The position numbers and the translations under genes were made by a program. Below the pieces are notes generated by a model, which was given only the letters and a program-made list of their open reading frames with translations, was not told where the DNA came from and searched no databases. Shown piece by piece: positions 19,175 to 27,794 of a stretch of DNA of 55,981 nucleotides. Each line of letters begins with the position of its first letter. Position 1 is the first letter of the stretch. The stretch is from contig JAEYVY010000018.1 of the NCBI GenBank assembly GCA_023429375.1, forward strand, positions 1 through 55,981, given 5' to 3'. Origin of the DNA: Bacteroidota bacterium. GTDB taxonomy: Bacteria > Bacteroidota > Bacteroidia > Bacteroidales > Tannerellaceae.

Positions 19175-21499
19175 TTATTCGGCTTTAATTCGTTTAATCG
19201 GATTGCTGTTTGCAGCATAATAACTTTGAATGAACACAGCGATAAAAGATATTAGCAGACAGAATACACCCGCAGCAATAAAAATAAGCGGACTAAGTTC
19301 TATTCTATAGGAGTAATCAGACAGCCATTTGGTCATCAGATACCAAATAATAGGAACGGCTATCACAAAGGCGATGAATACATAATTCAAGAATTTGAAA
19401 ACCAACCTTCTAAGCATTTGTGTATTGGTTGATCCAAACACTTTACGCACGGCTATTTCACGCGAACGTTGTAAAATAAAATAGGCCGACATGGCTATCA
19501 AACCAAGGGTGGAAATCACAATCGCAATCACAGTGAATATTGAAACGATCTTAGAAATACGCGCCTGTGATTCAAATGATTTCTGAATCTGCTGATCAAA
19601 ATACTCACCTTTAAACTCCAGTTCTGTAAATCGTTCATAAGCATCCTTTATTTCATTATAAGCCTTGAACGGATCTCCCTGTACTTCCACAATCAGATTC
19701 CAAAAATTCATTTCCTCAACCTTCATTATCCTATATAAGATAGCCTCAGCTTGCTGTGTGATGTTATACAACTTGAAATCTTTGATTATCCCTCTTATAG
19801 GAATCATCCCGCCATGAAAAGAAAATTCTTTTGCATCAGCATCCAGTTCCAGTTCTCGGGCTGCTTGTTCGGTCAAGTAATAACCGTCGGTTCCCGAATA
19901 GTTATTGTCTTTAATGACCTGAAGATTCAGCATGTCAAAGAAAGTCTGATCGCTGACAATTATCTGAAAGCTAATATTCTTATTGAGGTTGTCATAACGA
20001 ACTGTATTGTTATTACCACGTGAAAAGGGAGTACCTCTTGAGTAAGCCACTCGCTTAACACAGGACAACCGTTCCAATTCTTGTCCGAAAGCAAGCTGTC
20101 TATCCTTATTTTCGAATACTGGAATATCCATTAAATTGGTAGAGTTATAACCTAAAGGAGCCGTAATCAAATGCCTTACCTGAGCAATCATCGTTATCGA
20201 CGAGGCTATCATTATGATGGTAATAACATTTTGAAACGTAATAAACACCTTACTAAATCTCATTTTTGTTTTTTGTCGAAACTCTCCACGAACTACTTCA
20301 ATCGGTTTTGAATTGGAGATTATAGAGGCAGGCAATATTCCTGAAAGTGTTCCGATTATCAGAATCAATCCGACTATAATAGATATCGACATCAGGTTCA
20401 TCGATCCCATAATATCTATACGCGTCTGCAACAAATCATTTGCATAGGGTACAACAGCTAATGCCAGTAAAAATGCAATCAAAAATGAAATTAAGGTCAT
20501 AAAGGTCGATTCTAAAATGAGCTTTATAAACAACTCTGTTCGAGAAGAACCGTGCAAACGACGAGTAGCCATCTCCTTGGCGCGAAATCCTGCTTGAGCA
20601 ACAGTCAAATTGATATAATTGATAATAGCGAATATGAGTATCAAAATACTGACAGACAACAAGACGAGAACAAATCGTTTATCTCCTTGTTTTAAGCCTG
20701 GAGATTCAATCTGTGAAAAATAATAATCCTTTAACGGAATGAAGTTGATCTTTTGTTGAAGCCCATTTCTATAAATCCAAAAGATTTCTTTTAAATATAC
20801 AAGCATATCAGCTTCTTTAGCTTGAAGGTCTGCATTTTCTCTTTTTTGTACAAATACGACACAACTGCCGGCATTTTCAAACCGTTCGCTATCCATCGAT
20901 GAATTGAAAAATTTGATATTGTCTATTCGAATCAGGATATCAGCATAAGGAAAAATCGAATTTTTAATGTCTTTCATTACGCCGCTGACAATGAGGGTTA
21001 CCGAGTCGTTCACTTGAACTGTTTGTCCAATCGGATCAACATCCGAAAAGGCAGTTTTGGCAAATGTTTCAGATATTACAGCATAATTACGGCTTTGCAA
21101 AACATCCTCTTTCCGACCCTCCAGCAAGCGGAATGAAAACATATCGAAAAACGTAGAATCGGCAAATAAGGCATCTGCATCATACTTCCTGTCTCCAATA
21201 TTAGTCGCTAAATCTTGCCAAAAGGGAACTGTTGGACATACTTTTTCAATTTCAGGAAATCGTTCCTGCATACGATAAGCTAAACGAAATGCACTGCCGG
21301 CAAATTCTTCGTTAGCCATAATATAAATCTGATCTCCTTTCTCATGAAAATTATCTATACTAAGCTCTTGCTTGACATAGATGGAGATAAGAATGACAAA
21401 CATCAACGAGAGAGACAGGCCGAATACATTAATTAATGTATACACCTTATTTCTATCCAGAAATTTGAAGAATGATTTAAAATTAAACAAATTGTTCAT
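19175..21499 (-). CDS. MacB-type ABC permease (FtsX fold), second of three
   Basis: A 774-aa inner-membrane protein with two MacB_PCD/FtsX units. TM1 is at about 20-42 (VYTLINVFGLSLSLMFVILIS), followed by a periplasmic domain, a membrane cluster around 275-420, a second periplasmic domain, and a C-terminal cluster after about 660. The recurring cytoplasmic motifs AKEMATRRLHGSSRTEL and REIAVRKVFGSTNTQML are the coupling regions that contact the ATPase. These permeases move substrates by mechanotransmission rather than through a channel, handing material to an HlyD/TolC conduit. It starts 17 bp after the preceding permease. The substrate is unknown. Confidence 0.92.
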   Translation of the reverse strand: MNNLFNFKSFFKFLDRNKVYTLINVFGLSLSLMFVILISIYVKQELSIDNFHEKGDQIYIMANEEFAGSAFRLAYRMQERFPEIEKVCPTVPFWQDLATNIGDRKYDADALFADSTFFDMFSFRLLEGRKEDVLQSRNYAVISETFAKTAFSDVDPIGQTVQVNDSVTLIVSGVMKDIKNSIFPYADILIRIDNIKFFNSSMDSERFENAGSCVVFVQKRENADLQAKEADMLVYLKEIFWIYRNGLQQKINFIPLKDYYFSQIESPGLKQGDKRFVLVLLSVSILILIFAIINYINLTVAQAGFRAKEMATRRLHGSSRTELFIKLILESTFMTLISFLIAFLLALAVVPYANDLLQTRIDIMGSMNLMSISIIVGLILIIGTLSGILPASIISNSKPIEVVRGEFRQKTKMRFSKVFITFQNVITIIMIASSITMIAQVRHLITAPLGYNSTNLMDIPVFENKDRQLAFGQELERLSCVKRVAYSRGTPFSRGNNNTVRYDNLNKNISFQIIVSDQTFFDMLNLQVIKDNNYSGTDGYYLTEQAARELELDADAKEFSFHGGMIPIRGIIKDFKLYNITQQAEAILYRIMKVEEMNFWNLIVEVQGDPFKAYNEIKDAYERFTELEFKGEYFDQQIQKSFESQARISKIVSIFTVIAIVISTLGLIAMSAYFILQRSREIAVRKVFGSTNTQMLRRLVFKFLNYVFIAFVIAVPIIWYLMTKWLSDYSYRIELSPLIFIAAGVFCLLISFIAVFIQSYYAANSNPIKRIKAE

Positions 21500-21516
21500 A
21501 TTGGGTTTTTATTCAT

Positions 21517-23883
21517 TTATTCGTTTCTCAAACTTTCAATGGGATTCTGATTAGCTACACGATAACTATTCAGACAGACTAAAGTGGTTACTATTGCTAA
21601 GACAGCTATACCGCAACCTAAAAATAAGAAGAACGTAAGTGTACTTTTTTCAGCAAACTGCTCCAGCCATTTGCGTGCTGCGAAATAAGCCGCAAGACAC
21701 CCAAATACAATTGCAGGAACTGCTATTTTAAATATATCGAGCAAGAAGATTCGTAATACATCATTAAACGTTGCACCGTTTATTCTTCTTACAGCAATCT
21801 CCGATCTGCGGCGGTTTATCTCATCATTCGTATAGCCAATCAAACCGATCAGTGAAATAATCAGAGTTACAATCCCGCCTATCATTACTGAATCACGGAA
21901 TACGCGCGATGCATTGTATAAGTTGACCATTTCTTCACTATATGGGGTGACAACGATATGCTTATTTGGCATGGAATTTTCTAAAACAGACGTGACCTTT
22001 TTTATCATTTCTTGATTAATTTGATGTAACCGAACGGTAATAATCGTTGCCGGATCTTTAGAGTAAAATAACACGGAAGGACGACCATCCGAATTGGCTA
22101 TCGACGCTATACGGATATCATCATATACTCCTACTATCCGACATAACCCCCAATATGTCAAGTAAATATCTTTTCCAACAACGCCATCGGTCCAACCACA
22201 CATTACCTCCATCTTTTTCTCAAAGGATTTACTCACCACCACATCTCTTTCCGAAGAGTTTTCATCAAATCCTTTGCCTGAAATGATAGGTATCTGCAAC
22301 ATGTTAAGATAGTTCTTATCGGCTTCCTCCATATCTGCGAAATTAAACAACTCTTCATCCTGCCCGGGAAGGCGCACGTTATTACCTGACACTCCCGCAA
22401 ATGGTAGCGTAGCAGATGTAGCAACCAGTTCAACTCCAGGGATTCGCTTTAGTTCGTCTATTGCTTGCTGACGTTTTTCTTTTGAAGCTCCCCAAACATT
22501 ACAATATACTACATTTTCATAGTTGTATCCCGGATTGTCATTTATCATAAGCTTATATTGACGACTTATAATCACTAGTAAAGTGACCAAAAATGCACCA
22601 GCAATAAACTGGATGAATAGCAAACCTAATTTCCATGTCCGCCGAGACTCACGATAATTGCGAAAAGCTACGGCAACAGGTATACGTGCGAACAGTTGTG
22701 CCGGAATCAAACCTGCTACCAAATAGACCAATACGCATACCCCAGCCATCAACAAACAAGATTCCCATGTTATAAGTGCAGATAATGAAGTTCCCACTAA
22801 CTCTTTTACAACAGATTGAAATGTAAATACCAGCAAGACAGCCAGTAGAACAGAGAGAAAAAGATGTACAGTGGTTTCGGCCACCATCATCGATGTAATG
22901 TTCTTCTTTGATGCCCCGTAACATTTATAAACGGCCACTTCCTTAGAGCGCCCTACCAAAGTTGAGATCACAACCAGTATATAATTCATTACGGCGGTGA
23001 ATAGCAAGGCTAACGAAAGTATACCCAACAACAGAGACATGCGTTTAACGTTTTCATCGCCGGAATTTATCGTCAGTAGAGGATTTAATGAATAGAAAAT
23101 CTCCATGCCCCTCTCCTTCATTTCTTCCAATGGTTGGTGGCGTGCTTGCATCTCACGCATAGCTCCGGCTATTGACTCAGGGGTCACACCCTTTGCTAAT
23201 CGGACATAAGCCATATAACGATCGTTGCCAAGCCAATTCAAAGAACCATCTCCCATAAAGTTTCCAATAGATGTAAGTGAAACGGCCACATCATATCTGT
23301 AATGCGAATTCTCAGGAATATCTTCAAAAATAGCCCCTATGGTTATGACCCTACCCGGATAGGTATCGAGTTCTATAGCTCGCCCAATCACATCTCCACC
23401 CATCTTATCGGCCAAAGTTCGGGAAACGATAGCATACATGGGGCGAGCCAAAGTTTCTTTTACATCGCCGGCCACTACTGGGCGAGGAAGCACATCAAAC
23501 AAACATGAGTCCGCAAGTATAAAGTTACCTGTATAGTTTCGTCTATCATCCGTTGTATAGAATACAGCATCATACAAGCCAAGATTTGTAAATCGTGTTC
23601 CTGCCTCAACTTCCGGTATTTCATCACGCATACCGACTACTACCCCGCCACTTACACGTCCATGTGTTCCGTATTCTTCTTGATCTAAGACAGTGAAGTT
23701 CTCACTCATGTGATAGATTCGTTCTCCGTCAGGATAAAAATTATCGAACGTCTGTTCAAAGTAGACTTTGGCAATTAAAACTAGTCCCATTGCCAAACCA
23801 ATGGCCAATGACATAATCTTTATTGTATTGTTACGACCTCGTTTAAACAAAGATCGAAAAGCAAGTAGTAGTTCCTTAATCAT
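21517..23883 (-). CDS. MacB-type ABC permease (FtsX fold), first of three
   Basis: A 788-aa permease with the same two-unit layout as its neighbours: TM1 (about 20-38), a periplasmic domain, a membrane cluster around 280-415, a second periplasmic domain and a C-terminal cluster. Coupling motifs are SKEVAVYKCYGASKKNI in the middle and RSEIAVRRINGATFNDVL near the C-terminus. It starts 10 bp after the HlyD-like gene and is followed 17 bp later by the next permease, so it is clearly co-transcribed. Base composition is somewhat higher in G+C and its amino-acid use differs from the other permeases, so the three are diverged paralogues and not recent copies. Confidence 0.92.
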   Translation of the reverse strand: MIKELLLAFRSLFKRGRNNTIKIMSLAIGLAMGLVLIAKVYFEQTFDNFYPDGERIYHMSENFTVLDQEEYGTHGRVSGGVVVGMRDEIPEVEAGTRFTNLGLYDAVFYTTDDRRNYTGNFILADSCLFDVLPRPVVAGDVKETLARPMYAIVSRTLADKMGGDVIGRAIELDTYPGRVITIGAIFEDIPENSHYRYDVAVSLTSIGNFMGDGSLNWLGNDRYMAYVRLAKGVTPESIAGAMREMQARHQPLEEMKERGMEIFYSLNPLLTINSGDENVKRMSLLLGILSLALLFTAVMNYILVVISTLVGRSKEVAVYKCYGASKKNITSMMVAETTVHLFLSVLLAVLLVFTFQSVVKELVGTSLSALITWESCLLMAGVCVLVYLVAGLIPAQLFARIPVAVAFRNYRESRRTWKLGLLFIQFIAGAFLVTLLVIISRQYKLMINDNPGYNYENVVYCNVWGASKEKRQQAIDELKRIPGVELVATSATLPFAGVSGNNVRLPGQDEELFNFADMEEADKNYLNMLQIPIISGKGFDENSSERDVVVSKSFEKKMEVMCGWTDGVVGKDIYLTYWGLCRIVGVYDDIRIASIANSDGRPSVLFYSKDPATIITVRLHQINQEMIKKVTSVLENSMPNKHIVVTPYSEEMVNLYNASRVFRDSVMIGGIVTLIISLIGLIGYTNDEINRRRSEIAVRRINGATFNDVLRIFLLDIFKIAVPAIVFGCLAAYFAARKWLEQFAEKSTLTFFLFLGCGIAVLAIVTTLVCLNSYRVANQNPIESLRNE

Positions 23884-23893
23884 AATGGATATT

Positions 23894-25144
23894 TTATTGT
23901 AGAATCAAGACTTCATTGTCTTTATAGTTTTCATAATTTGAGATAACAACGCGCTCACCTGGTTCAAGCCCGTCTAGTACTTCATAGTATTGTGGATTTT
24001 GTCTGCCTATCTTTATTTTACGGCGAGTCGCTTTCTTACCGTCTTTATCGACTACGAATATCCAGTTACCACCAGTAGTTTGAAAGAATGTGCCGCGAGG
24101 AATAATAATGCTTTCAGTTGGCAACCCTAGCTGCAAGCTGATATAGTAGGTCTGTCCGCTGCGGATATTATCCGGATGTTCGCCTGCAAATATGAATTCT
24201 GTACGGAATTTACCCTCGCGCACCTCCGGAAACACTTTGCGCACTGTCAATGCGTATTTCTTGTCCTGTCGTTCAAATACAGCATCCAACCCCTGTTTAA
24301 CACGGTCGATATAGTGTTCGTCAATCAATGCTTCGATCTTATAATCAGACAAATCATTGATCTGACCAATCTTCTGCCCTGGAGTAACGTTCTGTCCTAA
24401 TACGACATCCAACAAGCCTAATTCGCCGTCAATCTGTGAGCGAATATTCAAATGCTCCTTACGTTCACGAATCAACAACACATTGCGACGCATATTGGCC
24501 AGGTTATCTTCCAATTGATCAATCTGTATGGAGCGGAAGATGGAATCTTGACGAAGTCGTTCGATGATAAGTGCATGCTTTTGCTTTGCCAACTCATAGT
24601 CTTCTTTGGCTTGCAGGTACTCTTCTTTAGCTATTAAACTTTCTTTATACAACTGCTCCTGTTGTCTGAAAGCACGTTCTTTTCTCTGTATATCCAAATC
24701 TAACTGTAACTTTTCTGCCTGATTGCTCAGTTTGTCCTGTTCCATCGTCACCTGTGTGTTACGAAGGAAGTTTTGCTTTTCTGCCAAGTCTGCTTCTGCA
24801 CTTAAAATTTGCAGGTCGAGACCCGAATTGCTAAGACGTACAATAACATCTCCTTTTTTAACTTGCGTACCTTCTTCAACCACTTTCTCCTGTACGATTC
24901 CACCTTCTTCCGGGCTCAATTGAACAACAGTAATGGGTTGAACTTGTCCGTCTACTCGTACGAAATCGTTAAATTCAGCTTTTATCACGTCTCCAATATT
25001 TACGCTTCGTGCATCTACTTTCAGTGTAGATGAATGGTCGCCAAATGCAATCCAACCTACCATTGTTAAGAACAGAATACCACCAACTACATATGGAATA
25101 TGCTTCTTCTGAAGTCCTTTCTTTTTTTCTAATTGAATATCCAT
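23894..25144 (-). CDS. HlyD/MacA-family periplasmic adaptor
   Basis: This membrane-fusion protein bridges the inner-membrane permeases and the TolC-like duct. A short cytoplasmic lysine-rich N-terminus is followed by one membrane anchor (about 17-32, IPYVVGGILFLTMVGWIAF). Then come the lipoyl-like half (VVEEGTQVKKGDVIVRLSN), a long helical hairpin (about 115-225, rich in E/K/Q heptads), the second lipoyl half (GQNVTPGQKIGQIND) and a beta-barrel and membrane-proximal domain with LPTESIIIPRGTFF and EPGERVVISNY. It lies between the TolC-like gene and the permeases (40 and 10 bp). Confidence 0.94.
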   Translation of the reverse strand: MDIQLEKKKGLQKKHIPYVVGGILFLTMVGWIAFGDHSSTLKVDARSVNIGDVIKAEFNDFVRVDGQVQPITVVQLSPEEGGIVQEKVVEEGTQVKKGDVIVRLSNSGLDLQILSAEADLAEKQNFLRNTQVTMEQDKLSNQAEKLQLDLDIQRKERAFRQQEQLYKESLIAKEEYLQAKEDYELAKQKHALIIERLRQDSIFRSIQIDQLEDNLANMRRNVLLIRERKEHLNIRSQIDGELGLLDVVLGQNVTPGQKIGQINDLSDYKIEALIDEHYIDRVKQGLDAVFERQDKKYALTVRKVFPEVREGKFRTEFIFAGEHPDNIRSGQTYYISLQLGLPTESIIIPRGTFFQTTGGNWIFVVDKDGKKATRRKIKIGRQNPQYYEVLDGLEPGERVVISNYENYKDNEVLILQ

Positions 25145-25183
25145 AATTGTATTTCTATTTTATCTTTTATTTTCTTCAATAAT

Positions 25184-26539
25184 TTATTCTTTAACCAATT
25201 CACCGCCTTTATAGTAATCCACCTGTCTAGTCTTAACTACATAAAGCAGACGTTTTTGCAACAAGTTCACTTTGGATTGGATAAGCTGATTAGCACTGGT
25301 TTGCAAATCAAGCGGACTCATCAATCCTTCTTCAAACTTCCGTAAGGTTAATTGATAGGCTAATTGGTTTGCAGTTACCTGCTTTTGCATTTGTATCATT
25401 TCTTTTAGATAACCATCCCTGTCGGCCACTGCTTTTTCAATTGTTATTTGCAATTGTCTGAGCGTTTCTGTTTGTTGTTCGGCTGCAATGCGCATATTGT
25501 TTCGTGCCCGACGAATAGCCGTTCGATTGGAAAACCCATCAAATAAGGGTATGCTCACATTTAAGCTGATGTATTCACCACGATTATTCTTAAACTGATT
25601 TTTGAATGCAGCCGGTGCCGCAGCTCCGGAAGAAAGGTTTTCAAAATACCGGGTTGATACACCGGCTGATAAGGAGATAGAAGGGAAAAGTCGACCTTTA
25701 GCAATCAAATGCTGCAATTTATTATTCTTCAACGTAAGCTCAGCTTGTTGTGCAATAGGGTTGTTATCTGCTGCAAACATATATATGGCTTCTGCTGATT
25801 CTGGTTGGATAGCAATTTCTCCTGCTGTTATAGTTGTATCTAATTCCAAAGGCAAAGCAGCATCGTAATTCATGAATTCCTTCAAGGTAAGTAATGCAGT
25901 GTTGTACAGATTCTGCTGATGTGTATATTCATAATCATCTGTAGCAACCTGCGCCTCGACTTGTGCAACATCGGCTTTTCCTTTTAAACCAAGTTCCTCC
26001 ATACGCCTTGTTTTATATAAAAGGCGGCTACTTTCTTCCAGTTTTTCTGCAGCAAGTTTGGATGTCCCTTGGTAGAAAACTACATCGATATAGGCTTGCA
26101 TGGTATTAATCGCCAATTCATCTTCTGCTTGACGAATATTCTGTTTACCCAATAAGCGATTTACTTTTGATAACTTCCATTGATTAACTAGGCGCCCTCC
26201 ATTAAAAATAGGCATTGACGCATAGGCTGAATACCCATTATTAAAGGTAGATGTATTACCATAGATATTTGTTTCCGGATCAATAGACCGGCCATAACTA
26301 AACTGGGCACCAACTTCTGTTGTCAACTTAGGAAGAAATTCACCAAAAGCAGAGAGTTGCTCTGCTTTGTATGTATCACTTGCGTGAATCTGCTTTTTTA
26401 CTTTTGGACTGTTTTCAACGGCAAATTTCATGCACTCATCCAAAGTCCATTTTTTTTCCTGAGCAGAAGAAAGGGTACCTAAGCTCAGATATAAGACAAC
26501 TATATAAAATGTTTTTTTCATATACTTATGATTTTTCAT
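25184..26539 (-). CDS. TolC-like outer-membrane efflux protein
   Basis: A 451-aa protein with a signal peptide. The first ATG gives MKNHKYM and the second (26521) gives the more standard signal start MKKTFYIV, with cleavage after LSSA or SSAQ. Two outer-membrane-efflux repeats follow: WTLDECMKFAVENSPKVK at the start and the motif SISLSAGVSTRYF with ISLNVSIPLFDGFSNRTAIRRARN in the second half. It forms the trimeric outer-membrane duct of the efflux system and is the first gene of the operon, ahead of the adaptor and permeases. Confidence 0.93.
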   Translation of the reverse strand: MKNHKYMKKTFYIVVLYLSLGTLSSAQEKKWTLDECMKFAVENSPKVKKQIHASDTYKAEQLSAFGEFLPKLTTEVGAQFSYGRSIDPETNIYGNTSTFNNGYSAYASMPIFNGGRLVNQWKLSKVNRLLGKQNIRQAEDELAINTMQAYIDVVFYQGTSKLAAEKLEESSRLLYKTRRMEELGLKGKADVAQVEAQVATDDYEYTHQQNLYNTALLTLKEFMNYDAALPLELDTTITAGEIAIQPESAEAIYMFAADNNPIAQQAELTLKNNKLQHLIAKGRLFPSISLSAGVSTRYFENLSSGAAAPAAFKNQFKNNRGEYISLNVSIPLFDGFSNRTAIRRARNNMRIAAEQQTETLRQLQITIEKAVADRDGYLKEMIQMQKQVTANQLAYQLTLRKFEEGLMSPLDLQTSANQLIQSKVNLLQKRLLYVVKTRQVDYYKGGELVKE

Positions 26540-26563
26540 AAATAATCATCCAAAGCCTGTGCC

Positions 26564-26584
26564 AAACAATAATATATATTGTTT
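26564..26584. promoter_or_regulatory. Palindrome upstream of the efflux operon
   Basis: AAACAATA (26564-26571) and TATTGTTT (26577-26584) form a perfect 8-bp inverted repeat with a 5-nt spacer, 25 bp before the TolC-like start. On the minus strand it overlaps a TTGTTTG stretch that could be the -7 region, so it is a plausible operator. Confidence 0.4.
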
Positions 26585-26612
26585 TTCAACGATATAGTGC
26601 ATACTAACAAAA

Positions 26613-26643
26613 ACAGGAGTGTCAAAATATTTGACACTCCTGT
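26613..26643 (-). terminator. Terminator of the PAP2 gene
   Basis: A 14-bp perfect stem (26613-26626 with 26630-26643) and 3-nt loop, followed on the minus strand by TTTTTGTTAG. It lies about 50 bp after the PAP2 stop and separates that unit from the efflux operon. Confidence 0.8.
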
Positions 26644-26691
26644 ACAAGTTTTAGACAGAGTCCTATAGTAAAATGATATGTTTCATATTAA

Positions 26692-27249
26692 TCAAAACCG
26701 GAGCGAAGCATACAAACCAACATGATGTTGGCTAGCTGAAGGAGCTATGCTTAGATTATATTTTCGGGCAAAAGGTTTTGTAAAAAGATAAGCACTTGCA
26801 ATGCCTATCGATGCGCCAGCAGCAACGTCCCACCAATCATGTTTTTTACCGTATACCCTGCTCCATCCAACAAAGCCGGCAACAGCATAAGCTGGTATGC
26901 CCCATTTCCAACCATACCGCTTTTGAATAAAGGCAGCACCTGTAAACGATACAGCGGAATGCATAGAAGGAAACGATTTGTTATCGCTCAAATCCGGACG
27001 CTCCTTATTAGTCAATTCTTTTAATGCAAAGGTAAGGCCAACGGAAGTGATACCGGCTAAGGCACCCTGCTTTAACCCGTCCCAGTCTTCTAATACTAAA
27101 GTTGAGATCAAACAGGCTGACGGGATAGCCACAGCAAAAACGTCTCCAGTAGTCCGCATTGTCTTCCGTGTTCCACCGACTTCAACTCCTTGAGCCAACA
27201 GTGAAATGGAAATTAACATAGAAAAGCAAAACAAGATAAGCCTTTTCAT
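26692..27249 (-). CDS. PAP2-family lipid phosphatase
   Basis: This is a membrane phosphatase of the phosphatidic acid phosphatase type 2 / BacA-independent undecaprenyl pyrophosphatase superfamily. All three signature motifs are visible: K77x6R84P85, PSMHS (94-98, a variant of PSGH with catalytic H97) and S130Rx5H137x3D141. A signal-like N-terminus (1-20) precedes hydrophobic segments. Catalysis should face the periplasm. The substrate could be undecaprenyl pyrophosphate, phosphatidate or lipid A phosphate. The C-terminus (HHVGLYASLRF) ends in an alternating pattern with terminal F, unusual for a plain PAP2 membrane enzyme. It follows dgkA by 20 bp in the same direction. Confidence 0.88.
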   Translation of the reverse strand: MKRLILFCFSMLISISLLAQGVEVGGTRKTMRTTGDVFAVAIPSACLISTLVLEDWDGLKQGALAGITSVGLTFALKELTNKERPDLSDNKSFPSMHSAVSFTGAAFIQKRYGWKWGIPAYAVAGFVGWSRVYGKKHDWWDVAAGASIGIASAYLFTKPFARKYNLSIAPSASQHHVGLYASLRF

Positions 27250-27269
27250 TTCTGATTTTTTAGAAGTGC

Positions 27270-27647
27270 TTAGAACAAAACAATAATTTTTGGAAAAAAG
27301 ATGATGCCTCCGATAAGGGCAGCAGTTATAGCAGCAATCAGCACAGCTCCGGCAGCCAGATCTTTTACCTTACCTATAACAGGACGATGTTCGGGTGATA
27401 CAAAGTCACACAATGCTTCGACTGACGAGTTAATCGCTTCCATCGCAAAAACAAAGCCTATTGCAAATATTACAGCAATCCATTCAATTGACGAAAGCTC
27501 CAGCAAGTATCCACAAACAATTACCAACACAGCGGCAAAGCAGTGAATCCAAGCATTATGTTCGCCCGAAACAAGAAAGCCAATACCCTTAAAGGCATAA
27601 CGAAAACTTTTCAATCTTTCTGTGAATGAGAATTTCTTACTATTCAT
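27270..27647 (-). CDS. dgkA: DgkA-type lipid kinase (diacylglycerol or undecaprenol kinase)
   Basis: A 125-aa three-helix membrane kinase. The conserved active-site residues of the family are visible: E29 in SGEHNAWIH, and E70, N73 and E77 in MEAINSSVEA, with the KDLAAGAV motif near 96-102. It phosphorylates a membrane lipid alcohol with ATP. Homologues with this short form act on diacylglycerol or on undecaprenol, and I cannot tell which. It is paired with the PAP2 phosphatase, so opposing phosphorylation and dephosphorylation of one lipid pool is likely. It is divergent from the DUF3298 operon. Confidence 0.9.
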   Translation of the reverse strand: MNSKKFSFTERLKSFRYAFKGIGFLVSGEHNAWIHCFAAVLVIVCGYLLELSSIEWIAVIFAIGFVFAMEAINSSVEALCDFVSPEHRPVIGKVKDLAAGAVLIAAITAALIGGIIFFPKIIVLF

Positions 27648-27667
27648 GTATTTCTAGTGTATTCATG

Positions 27668-27675
27668 CAAATATA
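27668..27675 (-). promoter_or_regulatory. -7 box (TATATTTG) of dgkA-PAP2
   Basis: Minus-strand TATATTTG fits the TAnnTTTG consensus. A CTTG that could be the -33 element lies 16 bp upstream (27692-27695). Confidence 0.55.
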
Positions 27676-27747
27676 CAGAATATCATGAAAACAAGATACC
27701 TGTTTTAAAATCACTCTTCCCGATAAGGATTTTACGAGATATTCATG

Positions 27748-27755
27748 TACATTTG
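27748..27755 (+). promoter_or_regulatory. -7 box (TACATTTG) of the DUF3298-rsmG-gcvP operon
   Basis: TACATTTG is a perfect TAnnTTTG match. Transcription would start about 27762, giving a leader of about 33 nt to ATG 27795 and excluding the upstream in-frame start at 27657. Confidence 0.55.
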
Positions 27756-27794
27756 CATATAACTATAAAGTGGGACAAAAATCCTAGATGGCTT

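Noticed and set aside
27657..27794. Longer start for the DUF3298 lipoprotein
   Set aside because: It would place extra residues in front of a clear signal peptide, and the TACATTTG box lies inside it.
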